Origin: Chrysaora quinquecirrha
Lineage: Eukaryota; Cnidaria; Scyphozoa; Semaeostomeae; Pelagiidae
Reading direction: 5' to 3'
Assembly (NCBI GenBank): GCA_014526335.1
Contig: JACTAT010000196.1
Span: 62,001 to 126,000, forward strand
Length of the DNA: 64,000 nt
Shown here: positions 13,701 through 25,000 of the stretch, piece after piece
Numbering within the stretch: the first letter of the stretch is position 1
Layout of the letters: every line of letters starts with the position of its first letter
Translations under genes and position numbers: made by a program
Notes under the pieces: generated by a model
Seen by the model: only the letters and a program-made list of their open reading frames with translations
Databases searched by the model: none
Told to the model about the DNA's origin: nothing

Positions 13701-14289
13701 CTTTCCGTGGCAGAAGTTTCACCTGCTCATTGTGATCATGTGCTGAAACATTTCATGTAAGAGTTATTGCTGCTTGTGACCAGACCATCCAGCTCTGAAT
13801 GTTAATGCCTCACAGAAACTTTCTGTGCCTCTGAAGACTTGATAGTAGCGTTGTATCCAGCAAAGCATAGGTTCGTAGCTAAATTTGTCTTTTGCCTCAT
13901 TGCTTTTATTATAACCCATTTTAGCAAAACCAAAGGAGGAGCCAAGCAATTTTAGTCCATCCGTCAACTATGGCAGCACAGAAACTTGCAAGAAAACTGA
14001 GAACAACATATTTGGAGTGCCGAAATGTGATTGTAAATTGTCAGACTGTGATTGTGCGTCGTCCAATCATGCCAGACCTAACTGCAACTCTCAGCCTGCA
14101 GTTAAAGAGCTAGAAAGATGCAAAGAAAACTGTAAATGCAAATTATGTGTTAATGAGAGAGAATTAGACGCATGCGCAGAAAACTGTAGGTGTAGGATAT
14201 GTGTTGAAAACGAGGAGCGCATGGTAACGAGGTCGCGTGAGAGTATTCAGAATGGTTATGCTGATAAAGAAATCTTTGAGAAGTTGTAA
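4703..14289 (+). CDS. MFSD12-like major facilitator transporter (ten exons)
   Basis: Modelled exons: 4703-5187, 5747-5858, 6175-6348, 7467-7559, 8102-8194, 8284-8324, 10594-10735, 12498-12610, 13140-13270 and 13925-14289. All phases join cleanly to give 582 residues. Exon 1 carries the family segments [16 protein letters not shown] and [17 protein letters not shown] (MFS loop signature). Exon 8 carries [15 protein letters not shown], highly characteristic of MFSD12 proteins. Many hydrophobic segments fit a 12-helix MFS fold. In vertebrates MFSD12 is needed for cysteine import into melanosomes and lysosomes; the same role here is inference. The intron after exon 8 uses a GC donor (AG then GCAAGT). 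The last exon is a soluble, cysteine-rich tail not typical of the family. An alternative end uses exons at 17203-17286 and 18013 onward, also phase-compatible, with a stop at about 18091-18093. Introns hold a SINE-like piece, a decayed Penelope-like RT, a minisatellite and a word-repeat element. Confidence 0.85.
5575..5655 (-). repeat. tRNA-like sequence (tRNA pseudogene or SINE head)
   Basis: On the - strand GGCCAGGTGGTTCAGGTG (A-box-like) is followed by GGTTTAAGACC (B-box-like). The ends GGCCAGGT and ACCTGGCC can pair as an acceptor-like stem. It sits in the first intron of the MFSD12-like gene. The B box departs from GGTTCGANNCC, so an active tRNA gene is unlikely. Confidence 0.5.
6815..7140 (+). 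pseudogene. Decayed Penelope-like reverse transcriptase fragment
   Basis: Frames broken by indels encode [11 protein letters not shown], then [10 protein letters not shown], then [17 protein letters not shown], then [19 protein letters not shown]. The order and the YVDD catalytic motif match the palm of the RT family that includes Penelope-like elements. Stops and frame changes throughout show it is dead. It lies in the intron between exons 3 and 4 of the MFSD12-like gene. Confidence 0.7.
7735..7980 (+). repeat. Degenerate minisatellite (GTGGAGGG-centred)
   Basis: About ten imperfect units of 20-24 bases share AACGTGGAGGG or CAGTGGAGGG followed by TTATCA-like spacers. Intronic, no coding meaning. 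Confidence 0.8.
8600..8670 (-). repeat. Possible tRNA-like SINE fragment
   Basis: On the - strand AAGCTTAGTGGAATTG resembles an A box and CTAGGTTCGAAACCCA is a good B box. Spacing is near tRNA-like. There is no folded clover-leaf, so a SINE or tRNA relic is the best reading. Confidence 0.35.
8816..8885 (+). repeat. Dispersed repeat pair (8816-8885 and 15458-15541)
   Basis: Both copies contain AGTTTATTTATGGTATCTGA and then GCCAGCTTTAAC and CCTTTAAG in the same order and orientation. The second copy has a short internal duplication of CATCTGAGAG. They lie in introns or spacers of adjacent genes and are probably fragments of one unnamed transposon. Confidence 0.65.
9212..9704. mobile_element. 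Word-repeat inverted element (GTTGCTTA type)
   Basis: The ends are near-perfect inverted repeats: GCAGTTTTTTTATAAGCAAC at the left and the complement ending AAAAAAACTGTGTG at the right. The word TAAGCAAC recurs inside at about 9248, 9303, 9593, 9604 and 9650, and as GTTGCTTA near 9681. About 490 bases, no ORF, in the intron between exons 6 and 7 of the MFSD12-like gene. Confidence 0.75.
11430..11510. repeat. Short tandem duplication with TTCGAAAATTT words
   Basis: TCTATCTTAGCTGTTTCG occurs twice in tandem, followed by repeated TTTCGAAAATTTC words. The rest of the 10735-12498 intron shows nothing recognisable. Confidence 0.7.
12640..13100. repeat. Imperfect trinucleotide (TCA)n array
   Basis: Long interrupted runs of ATC/TCA triplets fill most of the intron between exons 8 and 9 of the MFSD12-like gene. 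A block near 12800-12870 recurs near 12915-13010 with CATTGATCTTCAATAG. Confidence 0.9.
13925..14289 (+). CDS. Cysteine-rich terminal exon of the MFSD12-like gene
   Basis: After a pyrimidine-containing acceptor (CCCATTTTAG) the frame continues phase 1 from exon 9 for about 121 residues to TAA at 14287-14289. The first third is polar (starting [14 protein letters not shown]). Then comes [12 protein letters not shown] and two copies of a C-x3-C-x-C-x2-C unit: [10 protein letters not shown] and, 16 residues later, [10 protein letters not shown]. About 15 cysteines in total. No membrane helix is apparent, so this should be a cytosolic C-terminal tail able to bind metal or form a small zinc module. 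It could instead belong to a separate unlinked transcript. Exact phase match and the lack of another nearby stop-bearing exon favour the join. Confidence 0.6.
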
Positions 14290-15228
14290 ATGTTTGTAGC
14301 ATATTAATTTAGTTGCAAGTTTAGACTTGAAGAAATCGGAATTTTTAAAAAGCTGGGCTTGGTAATGCCGAGTAAGCTAATGTTTTGATTATATGAACTT
14401 CTAGACGGTGAAGCCCTTTAACTTCTGAAGGCTTGTGGGTTGGACGTTCATTAAAATTTTGATTAGACTTGCCTAGCCTGATAGACTTGCTCGGCCGGTC
14501 ATGTTCTTGGAAACAATCCATGCCATCTATGTTTTGCAAACTCATAACAATTTGCCCCCCCCCCTCTCCATCCTCACAAACCCCTCGACCGCCTTGATTA
14601 GGCCTTAGCTTAAAAGTCCTTTCAGAAGCTTTCAGGAATTCCTTGCATTTAATTGTCGATGTAGTTTTATTTTATAATTTTAGTAGTGCATTTAAAACAA
14701 TCTTTGTTTTCTGTGAACAAATGGTAAATCGATGTTAGCTCTCTCTTATACAGTATACACAAATCTATTTCAGCCTTTAAGAATTTTTTAACTGCCTAAA
14801 AACTGGCTTGAAATAGAAAAAGTATATGATATAACAGATATGATTTTAAATGCATTAGATTGTTTCTCTTTCTTTAATTTTTCAGTAGTTTGTAGCTTTT
14901 AAAACTTTAATTAACGTACCAAACGTTGTAACTGTTGTAATGCTAAAATAAGCAAACAAAGAAAAATATTTTTGGCCGTTTATAAACGATGAGCAGACTT
15001 TTAGTTGATATCAATACAATTCTGTAGCATTCCCTAATTACGTCGTTTCGCTCCAGTACTGGAAGTCCTTAAGTTTTTGCCTATACTAGTACTACCATTC
15101 TAAAGCACTTTCTTTTTCTTATATAAAATGCGTGTATGCAAAGAAGTATTTGTAAGTGATAACGGGATATTAAAAAATGAATAAAATCTTCATAATCATC
15201 ATCATAATCATTATTATCAGCCTCAACT

Positions 15229-15276
15229 TCACCCTCAACTCGGACCAAATGTTCCTTATAAAAACGTGCATTCACG
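15229..15276. repeat. End fragment of a GTTCCTTA word-repeat element
   Basis: CTCAACTCGGACCAAATG then TTCCTTATAAAAACGTG matches the right end of the element at 20.6-20.9 kb and the complement of the left end at 24.04 kb. Only the end is preserved. Confidence 0.55.
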
Positions 15277-15948
15277 TAACTCGCGATTGGTTAGAATGGC
15301 GTAAATCTTAACCCGTCACGTTTTACCAGCGAGAATTAGACCAATGCCTTCTTGAATTTCAAATAAGGTTTGTCAGTACCATAGAAATGGTTATAGCAAT
15401 GGTTTTCTATGCTCTGCAGGATATATTCCGTTTATTGTCCATTTCCTACGGGGTAAGGACAATAGTTTATTTATGGTATCTGAGAGCATCTGAGAGCAAC
15501 AGGCCCATGCCAGCTTTAACTTTGTCGATTACCTTTAAGTCCACTACATATCTAATGCGTACTTGGTGTAGAATCAATGCCTGAAAATGCAGAAAGTGAG
15601 TGTTTGAGATAGAAGGCGTTCGAGTTATCAGATGTTACCTGATCTCTAATTCCAATTTGATGAGTATTATCTAATGAACGTCATAGCAATTGCATAGAAC
15701 ATTGGAATAAAAGGGAAGCTTTAGCTAAATTGCCGTTTTAGGAATTCAGAAGAGCTGCTTTGTCTTCATGCTTAATTTATTATGGAAATTCTACTCTAGT
15801 GTCTTCTACAGTCTCTCCTCTGGTCCTCGCATCTCAAACAAGAGCCACTTCGACTGGTCAGCCCTTGCGCTTCTCAGAGGATTATCTGACTTAAGCTTTT
15901 GGTTGGTAAACGATAACCAAAGGTTGTCCAGCGCAAGGCCGCAGCAAG

Positions 15949-16033
15949 ATGATTATCAGAATGTTGGTTGTGCTGATTTCTATAGCCTTGTATGCTGGCA
16001 TCTCTGGAGTAAGCAGTGTCACCCTTGCAAAAG
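15949..16033 (+). CDS. Signal-peptide exon of the astacin gene
   Basis: ATG follows AGCAAG. The 28 encoded residues contain an Arg near the N-terminus, a hydrophobic core and a small-residue region (GVSSVTLA), a textbook secretion signal. It ends phase 1 at GTAACA, matching the phase of all downstream modules. Confidence 0.75.
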
Positions 16034-19000
16034 GTAACAAAACAACTTATTTTAATGCTTACATACTTGTTTCATTGTTTTTAACGATTTTCACGGAAAT
16101 GCCAGCCTGAGGTGAGATGTTCATAGTGCTTTTATTTCAGCGTAAATTATGGCTCTTTGCGACTGTTTGAAGATTGTATGTCTCAGGCTTCTTATCTATA
16201 TTTATATCTATTTTTCATTTTCTATCTGTGTTTTCTAACGAGAAGTAGGAGCGAAGTCCGAAGGGTACATTTTTGAACCACTGCTTCCATATTCACAATT
16301 GCTTCATTGCAAAATACTAAGATATTAAAATTCGTAAATTTCAGGATTAGGGCGGGTGCTTCTTGGAGGGGGGTGCTGAAAAGAGGGTGAACGCTTAAAA
16401 TAAAGTAAATAAACGCATTTGGCGCATTTTGGAAAGAGCAAATTTTCCTTCAAAATTTCCCTCTGGAATTCGGAAGATTTTTAGAATCGAAATGTTGTTC
16501 AGTGCTGGCCTCTGCTCAGAATTGCGTAATTTGAATTGCGCAATCTTAACCCGAACCAAATGTCAAAATCTGTCAAAGCTTTTTGACCAAAACTCAGCAC
16601 GTTTTCTATAAACCAATTCTTCACTGCTGTTGACCGTTCAGTGAGTTCATCGTCACCTACACGTTTTAGTATTCGCCCCCCCCCCCAGTACAGATAGGGT
16701 TAATTTTTGGCCCAATTTTAGTTCTAAAAGTTTCTTAACAGTTTCTTAACTTAATGGAAATAAATTGCATTGCAGTAAAAACGATAAAAAACGTGAATAT
16801 AGCAAGCAAATTATTAATATTATTGTATTACAGAGAATTAGCCATGCTGGTGCGAGAAATCGCACGGAAATGCTTGAGAATTGATTACTACGTCCACAAA
16901 TGTGAAATTAGTATGTTGGAAAGCTGGCACAAAAATTTCTTAAGTTTCTTAACTCCTTCCTCCTATTTCTAAAAGTTTCTTAACTTTTGGGGTGTCTAGT
17001 TCTAGGTTTCTTATAAACCGGTTTCTTATAAAAAAAATTACGTGTATCAACTGACTGAGTCGCTGACGCCCCTGGACCCATAAACAGGCCAAGCTTTTGA
17101 AGGCATAAACCCATAACCAGCCAACCAGGGCAACGTCTTGAAAACATATGTATACTCATATCTAATTCTGAAAGGTCTCATTCTGAATTTTTTATTAAAT
17201 AGATGGCAACTGGATACACTCTACGGACAAGTCAAATGATGCTGAAATTGAGTCTCTTTCTGTTGATGATGAACACACTAGCCAAGGTAAGGAACAAGGT
17301 CTTGTTCATTTAATGTCAGTTGTCTAATCATCTAATTACACCTTTTGTAAGGAACTAAGCTTGGGATCATTTGAAGCTTCTAGCATCATGGTATAATCCA
17401 GCTGACTCCGGATGACAGGAGCTCATTGATGTAAGCTTCGGCAAGGTGGGGTTTCAAGCCCCATCACAGCAGCAAGCAACTCCGCCAGGGTTGTCTCGAT
17501 CACTTTCAATTCTACTGAGATCCTATTGATGTGTGAAAGTGCCTCAAATGCATTTATAAAAGGAGCACTTAATCCCATATGACAGAAAAAAGAAAAGACC
17601 CCTTGGCTTACTGCTTGCTTTCATCTGAGAGCTTCTTGCGACGAAGAGTCGAATAAATAAAGTGAGAGCAGAAACACTGCGGTGCTAGAGAACAAAAGAC
17701 GACTTTGTTTTTTTTAAAGCTTCTAATATTTCGCCTTGACAAGCAAGGCTTCTTCTTTGTTGTCTTGCGGATAATATTTCAGCTGTATGATTCTTTAAAA
17801 GAGGATTTCTATGTGAACTTTGGGGTATATGAAAGATGAACCAACAGGCATCGATCTTTCGTCATAAACTTGAATAAACCTGATAAGATAAAGATAACAC
17901 AAATTGACGTCTCATCGGATGTTGCAGGACTTCAACATCCAGTTTCTGACATAAGCAAAACAAGCAAGAACTAGCATATCGTGGCGAATATTACAAAACT
18001 TTATTTTCTTAGATCTAGGAAAAGAAGTTGGTGAGATTGCAAGAAGGAGTGCTAAAAACGATTCTGATGAATTTCACGACAACGATGTGTAAATAGGTAC
18101 TTGCTTAGTTTGTCTCAAAAATTCATGAGTACAAGCATGTATTAGATGTATTTCTCGCATAGATCCATCTTCTGGCTCTGCTCAGGGTAACAACAACAAC
18201 CAGAAATCAATCGCGGAAATCAATGAAGGTAAGCTAGTCTTTCGTTTCAATTTTCGCTTCGGCAAGGACTCCACGCTCAGTCACGTTACGTAAAGACGCA
18301 AAGGCTGGAATTGTTGGATATTGCTTTCAGACACATGTAGCAGTTAATAGGTTGAAGTTAACCTTTCTACTCTTAGGTTCCTAACTGTTCCGTCTCTCCT
18401 CTAATTGATTTTTTGAAAAATTTTAAAAAGCTTTTAAAAAGACAGACTGTTCCAATGTACAATCTTGGACAAAATATATTGAAACGGCCTTTATAGTTTT
18501 TGTATTATCTATTGATTCCCCCTTCTCCCCCGTTACAATGTTGTTTCGTACAAAAGTTGTCTTGCTCTACTACCAACATTGTTTTTGGGGTAAAAGGGGG
18601 AAAATTGGAGTTATGCAAGTAGAAAATCAATGCAATATAGGCCTTATTCGTTGGAGGAAATGCCTTGTTCCAGATATTTTGTCCAAGATTGTAGAATCGC
18701 TACACAAAGTCTGTTAAGCTCCTTGAACTGATAGGTCGCTAATAAAAGACCTCTTCCTGAGCTGCACTGAAAAACAACTACAGCAATTACTAGCAAGTCT
18801 AGTTCCAACCCCCATCGATTCCAAAACCGCCAGCAATTAGGCATCTAAGGGCAAAGTTTGGCAAAATTTAGTGGCAGTAAAGATTTCACATCAATAACTT
18901 AGTTTTGGGGATTACTTTTTTGGTCCACCTGATATTATCGCCTACAGACTTGAATGCTTCATATCTTTGTCATACTGTAATGACGGGAGGCTAGCAAAGA

Positions 19001-22000
19001 AATATTAGTAGACGCAAAGGGCAGTAAAGAGTCCGTATATGCCATAGTGGATCGAATAGTCAAGTCAGAGAAATTTGTCAGTAGTTATTTGTAACAAAGG
19101 TGTGTCCATGATACATATATTTTTCATATTTTTAGCGCATACTTTTAAGCAACTGGTCAATAAGCAATTAGGGCTGAGATTTTGTTAAACTTTTTTGTTG
19201 AGATAGCTTTCTTTATACAGTATCACTGCAAACTTTGTCAATTACATTGAAAAGCAAGAAAAGAGCCAAAAAATAAGAGGTTTTAGAGGTACCAGCGGGG
19301 GTAGCAGTCATTCTATGAGGGCTGAAATACTGGATATTTAAACCTTTTGATTCGCGGGAAGCGCGAGGAGTATGGATGGGGAGCATTTCGTGTTTCGTGC
19401 ATAGTTCAATGGTTTCGTGTCGTCCAATTCGGCATTGTTTCATTGTTCGTGATGATGCATTGCAAAAAGTATTGTTTGTCTATTGTAATCTTTTGTTATT
19501 CAAGAAATCGATTGTTCTTTTGTCTCCGTCATTAACGTCTTTTGTTCTTTTGTCTCTTCATGAATCTGTGCCTGACTGTGAATGTTTTTCGAGACGAGAG
19601 AGTATCTGTGAGGTGAATAATGGCGGATAGGTTTAACTATTGTTGTGACCCGCTCTTGCTGCAAGGTGGAAGGCACATCGGAAAAGAAAGTTCAGCCTAG
19701 CCTAACAGGATTCGTAGTTCACAATCATAACTTAAACTGTCCGTGCTTAGTTAGGATTGCATTAAACAAGCCCTCGTTTTGGAACAGAAAGATCTCACGA
19801 TCATTGAAGTTTGTATTTTGGTTGGCCTAAAAGGTTTCGGCTAAGAGAACTTTGCGAGCATTAAACTTTTCGTTGACTTAACGAAGCAGTACCGTCGGGA
19901 GGGGGTCCAGCGGGGTCAGAGGTCCGGGGCCCGGGCTGTTAAGAAGCCCGCAAAAATTGAAAATTCTCTTATACATCCTCCTAAAACCTCTGACAGGCGC
20001 TGTACAATTACATTACCCCGGGGCCCACTCTGGCTCTCGACGGCCCTGTACCGAAGACTTCATGGAAAGCATGTTTATCGTTTTCTCGGTTGTTTTTAAC
20101 CATTATTGGAAGGCAAAAAACAAGGATTTATCTGATTTCAAATAAATAGATTTTTTGTCAAATTTTCTTGACAAAACTTTGCCTTCAAACAAAGGTTGCC
20201 ATTTTTTACCAATCAATAAATATTTAAACAATAAATTGCTTCCCACTCCTTTCAATTTTTTATAAATTCCTACTTTATTTTGCATTTCAAAAAAAAAGCG
20301 GCCAATATTCATGAATAAAAAGGAAAAATAAAACAGTCCAAAAGAGAAAGAACCTAACAATATCAAGTCAGATATCTAAAAAGCGGAACAGAGGAATGTT
20401 GGGAAAATGATGGAAATTTTTTAGGGGTTGGGGGAACATCTTTCAAGAGGAAACTAGGAAATCATCACATCAGTCTTGGGGCAGAAAAATAACTATTAAT
20501 ATAGTCTGTCGGAAATAAGTTTCTATCTTTTTTCATTAAATTCCTGCAAATCCCATTATAATCTATACCGCGAGTCATCTGAAGGTCTCTTTCATTTTAT
20601 ATAAGGAACACATTTATATGGAACTCGAGGCTGAGAATTCCCAAAAAAATAAGGAGCTTTAAGGAACTGTCGAGGCTAGGGTAAAACAATAAGAATAATT
20701 TTTTTCAAGAACAAGACTATTTGTAAATCCCATCGTTCTGCCAAAAAAGACTTCATTTATATTTAAGGTTGGAAAATGAAGCAAGTTTTTATGAATTTGT
20801 TGTAAAAATTAGTATTCAAACATATCTCACGTCAAGGAACGGTATAAGGAACTCCAGCCTGATTTTGTTGAAAAACTAAGGAACTCCAGCCTCAACTCAG
20901 ACCAAAGGTTCTTTATAAAAAACGTTATTCTGCTTTGAGGGCTGGACCAGAAGTCCAGTTGCTTATTGAAAAAACTGTATAGTGAAAGTAATAGTTTACA
21001 AGACTGTACAGTAGTGCATCCAGCAGTTACATACGAGGGCAGATCATTGATTAAAATCACGTACACTTTCAAGATTAATCACAAATTAATCACAAAATAA
21101 TCAAATTAGTCCCAATTAATCAAATTAATCACAAAATAATCAAATTAATCACAAATTAATCAAATTAATCACAAAATAATCAAATTTATCACAAAATAAT
21201 TAAATCAAGATCACGCACACTTTCCAGGTTAATCGCAAAACAATCAAATTAATCACAAATAATCAAATTAATCATAAAACAATCACATTATTCACAAAAT
21301 AATCAAATTAATAAAAAATAATCACAAATTAATCAAATAATCACAAAATAATCAAATAAATAAAATAATAACCAAATAAATTATAAAATAATCAAAATAA
21401 AATCACATACACTTTCAAAGATTAATCATAAAAAAATCATATTAATCACCAAAAATCACATTAATCACAAATTAATAACATTAATCACACAAAAGTAACC
21501 TCTGATTAAAAATCACGTACACTTTTTAGGGAGTGATTTGCCCCTCGGTTACATATGGCCTTAGAGACAACAGCTTATAACATCAATGATGATTATAGTG
21601 GTGGATGATAATAATAATGATGATTGATTATGATTACAATTATGATGATGGTTGCTGATGAAAAATGGCAAAGTTAATATAAAACAATGATGATGATGAT
21701 GATAGCAATCGTCTTGATAATGATGAAAAATTTTTATTTTAGAGAATATAAAGAGGATTCCAGTGAAAATCATAGATGGAGATATTGCAGTCGATCCTGA
21801 CGCACCGAAAAGTGATTTTGACAAAAGAAGCTCCAATAATGATTTGCATTATCTGTGGTTAGACAGAGTTATTCCATACAAATTTGATAGGAATTTATCG
21901 AGTGAGTAGCTTATTTAAATGATGATTATTATGATGATGCTTATTGTGATGATTTTGATAAACGATGAAGATGATGATGTGAGAAGCTTATATAAATCAT

Positions 22001-25000
22001 GATGATAATTCTTTCATAAATATGCCTTTTTCATAACCACATAAAACTGTAGAAACGGACAGATTTTACACGAAGAGAAGAATTTTCTGTACAGTACTGG
22101 ACTTCATATATTTCGTTGCCTAGCAAAAGTCCATAAGTGAATAATTTCATAATCGTTTCACTATTTTAGAGCAAAAAAAATGGTGTGTGCTTGTGCAAGG
22201 TCTCAGCCTCATGGTCTTATGGTAGATGAGATAACTAGGAGGAAGATGCCTCCTCCTCGGCATAAAGCATCGAAAAAGCATCGATTGTTCAATTGAATCT
22301 AACGACATTTCTTTTTCGACAGAGGCAACCAAGAGAGCTATAGAGGAGGCTATTGCCCACTTTGAGGGTAAAACGTGCTTGACGTTCACTTCTGATATTG
22401 CAAATAAGAAAAATTGGCTACTCTTTGGAAATTATGATGGGTAAGTGTTTTTTCTCAATCGCTGCTTGTTATGCTATGTGCTGTTAACGCTACTTAGATA
22501 TACTCGCTACTCGTCCCAGGGAGGTACTGCTTGCAACTTTTAAAGATTCCAAAGGGAATTCTTATCAATTTGGCGTAAAATGACATCCTCACTAAATGCT
22601 TTTTAGAAGTAATTAGCTGATTGCTTGAAATATTTTAATTATAAATTTTAGGTGATTGTTTGGCATATACATAGAAATTTTTAGCAGCTTTTAGTTTGGA
22701 GGGCCCTTGTAAATCAGCCCGCAATTTGTTGGAGGGCTACCTTCCTCTTTAATATAAATTTTTATTAACTACCAAACTACCATCAGTAATTGCGGGTTTA
22801 TAATAATCTTTTTTCTTTTTAAATGAAATGAAATGATTTGTGGGTTTTTCCAATGCACGTTTTTTATTTTATAAGAAAGCTTTTTTTGGGGCCATTATTA
22901 AAACTTTCTTAGATAGTTCATGTTCTCATGCCTAAACTTTCCTGTCACTTTCTTAGCAAAAATTCTGGAATGCAGTATTTCTTCAAATTCACAGTTCCAG
23001 GCACTGTATACATTGCACCAATACCACTTTTTCCATAGAAAATTGTCATAAGACTCGTTTAATAGCAAGACGAACGACTGAACAGAAGAGCGAAAAAACA
23101 TACAGAACATTAAGAGTGAAAATATGAAACAGAACTTTCTTAAGTTTAAAGATGTTGAGCACTACTTTCTTATAAACCACTTTCTTATTAAAAAAAAATG
23201 TATGCACAGTAGCGAAACTGAGTTCTATACCGGCGAATGCTCCGAGTCATCTGTCCTTCTTTGGACACACTTGTTGGAGAGAAAAAGGGCTTGTTGGTTT
23301 TTATGATATTGTAGCTAAGGTTTGATTTTTTTGGAACTTTTATTTTAAGTCTGCAAATTTATTCTTTTAGGCAGTTTTATTTTTTATGATATTGTAAGTT
23401 TTTTTCAAATAGAGGGTCCCTTGAAAAACACCCGGGTACGAGGAAACGTGGGTGACCGACGCGACAGTTCAATGCTACGGTGAAGACATTAAAGCATGGG
23501 CGAGAATGACCTTGAGCCAGGCTTGCCGTAAAAGCTCTATTAAGCCCCACTCTCTTTTAGCCCTCCTCTCTATTAAGCTCCCCCTTTTCGAGGGAAAATT
23601 CGAAATAAGCCCCTCCTCTCTATTAAGCCCCCCCTCTTATTTTGGCCACTTGAAAAGTTCAGTAGTAAACGTACGAAATTAAGTAAAATTAATTGTAACG
23701 TATTTGATATCCAAAACTTTTGTCTTACAACAACTAGTAACTACTTAGTTACTCTAAGGTTTAAGCTCACTTCTATATCTCATATTATAATGTCTGCAGC
23801 GTGCCGTCGAGCATATTACCTTATTATAGCATTATACTAGACTTGGTTCCCGCTGATGTCTGGTTGAATTTTCAAAAGTTGCTGTTTTGAAAGGGGTCGA
23901 TTTTTCCGAGAAATGATGCGGGGAAATATACAATGGAAAGAAATTCCTCTTGACTTGTAATGAAGCTTCTTGCTACAAATGTGATTCCGTAATTTTGTTA
24001 AGCCGATTTGAAAATACGAACGAAGTGAAGGCTGAATACATGTTTTTTCTTTATAAGGAACCTTTGGTCTGAGTTGAGGCTGGAGTTCCTTAATTTTTCA
24101 ACAAAATGAGGCTGAAAGTTCCTTATACTGTTCCTTGTCGTGGGAGATGTACTAATTTTTACAGCAAATTCGTAGAAACTATTCTTCATTTCTAACTTTA
24201 AGTATTAATGGAGCCTTTTCGGGAAGAAGGATGGGAAATATATTGTACTTCTGTTCCTTCTTCGTACAAACCGTCTTGTTCTTTCAGAAAGAGTTTCTTA
24301 GTTTTTCATATGAGCCTCGACAGTTCCTTAAAGTTCCTTATTTTTTTGGGAATTTTCAGCCTTGAGTTCCTTATAAAGGTGTTCCTTATAAAAAAAACGT
24401 GTGAACTTAGCCAAAAATTATGAATTATTCATACCATTGCAGTTGTTATTCTTCACTTGGTCGCCAATTTTTCCGACGTGGTGGTCAGCGTGTTTCGATT
24501 GGAGTTGGTTGTGGACAACGGGGAATTATTTTACATGAGATAATGCATGCGATTGGCTTTTATCATGAACAATCAAGATATGACAGAGACAAGTATATCA
24601 AAGTACTTTGGGAAAATATAGAACCAAGTAGGTCGAATGTTGTTATTATAACCCCTTTGCACTAACGGATATACGCCTCAATTTCGTTAAACTTTTACAG
24701 CCACTACAATGTCGATGAACAGGGACGCCTGCACATATGGAGGGCAAGGGGGGCAAAGGTTTGAAGAAGGGCAACTGAGGGGGTTTGGGGGCGTAGCCCC
24801 CAAGAAAATTTAAGTTACCACGCCCTTCAGAAGCCTGGAAAACGTGGGAAACGCCCTTTAAATGTTTTCATTGGCAACAAAACTGTTTAAGATTTACTCG
24901 ATTTTGCAATTCTTATGCATTTTAAGACTAAAAGTTTAGTAATAAGAAGTGGTTTCCGAAAAATGATTTTCTCTGTTTATTATTTTTGAAAAATTATTGG

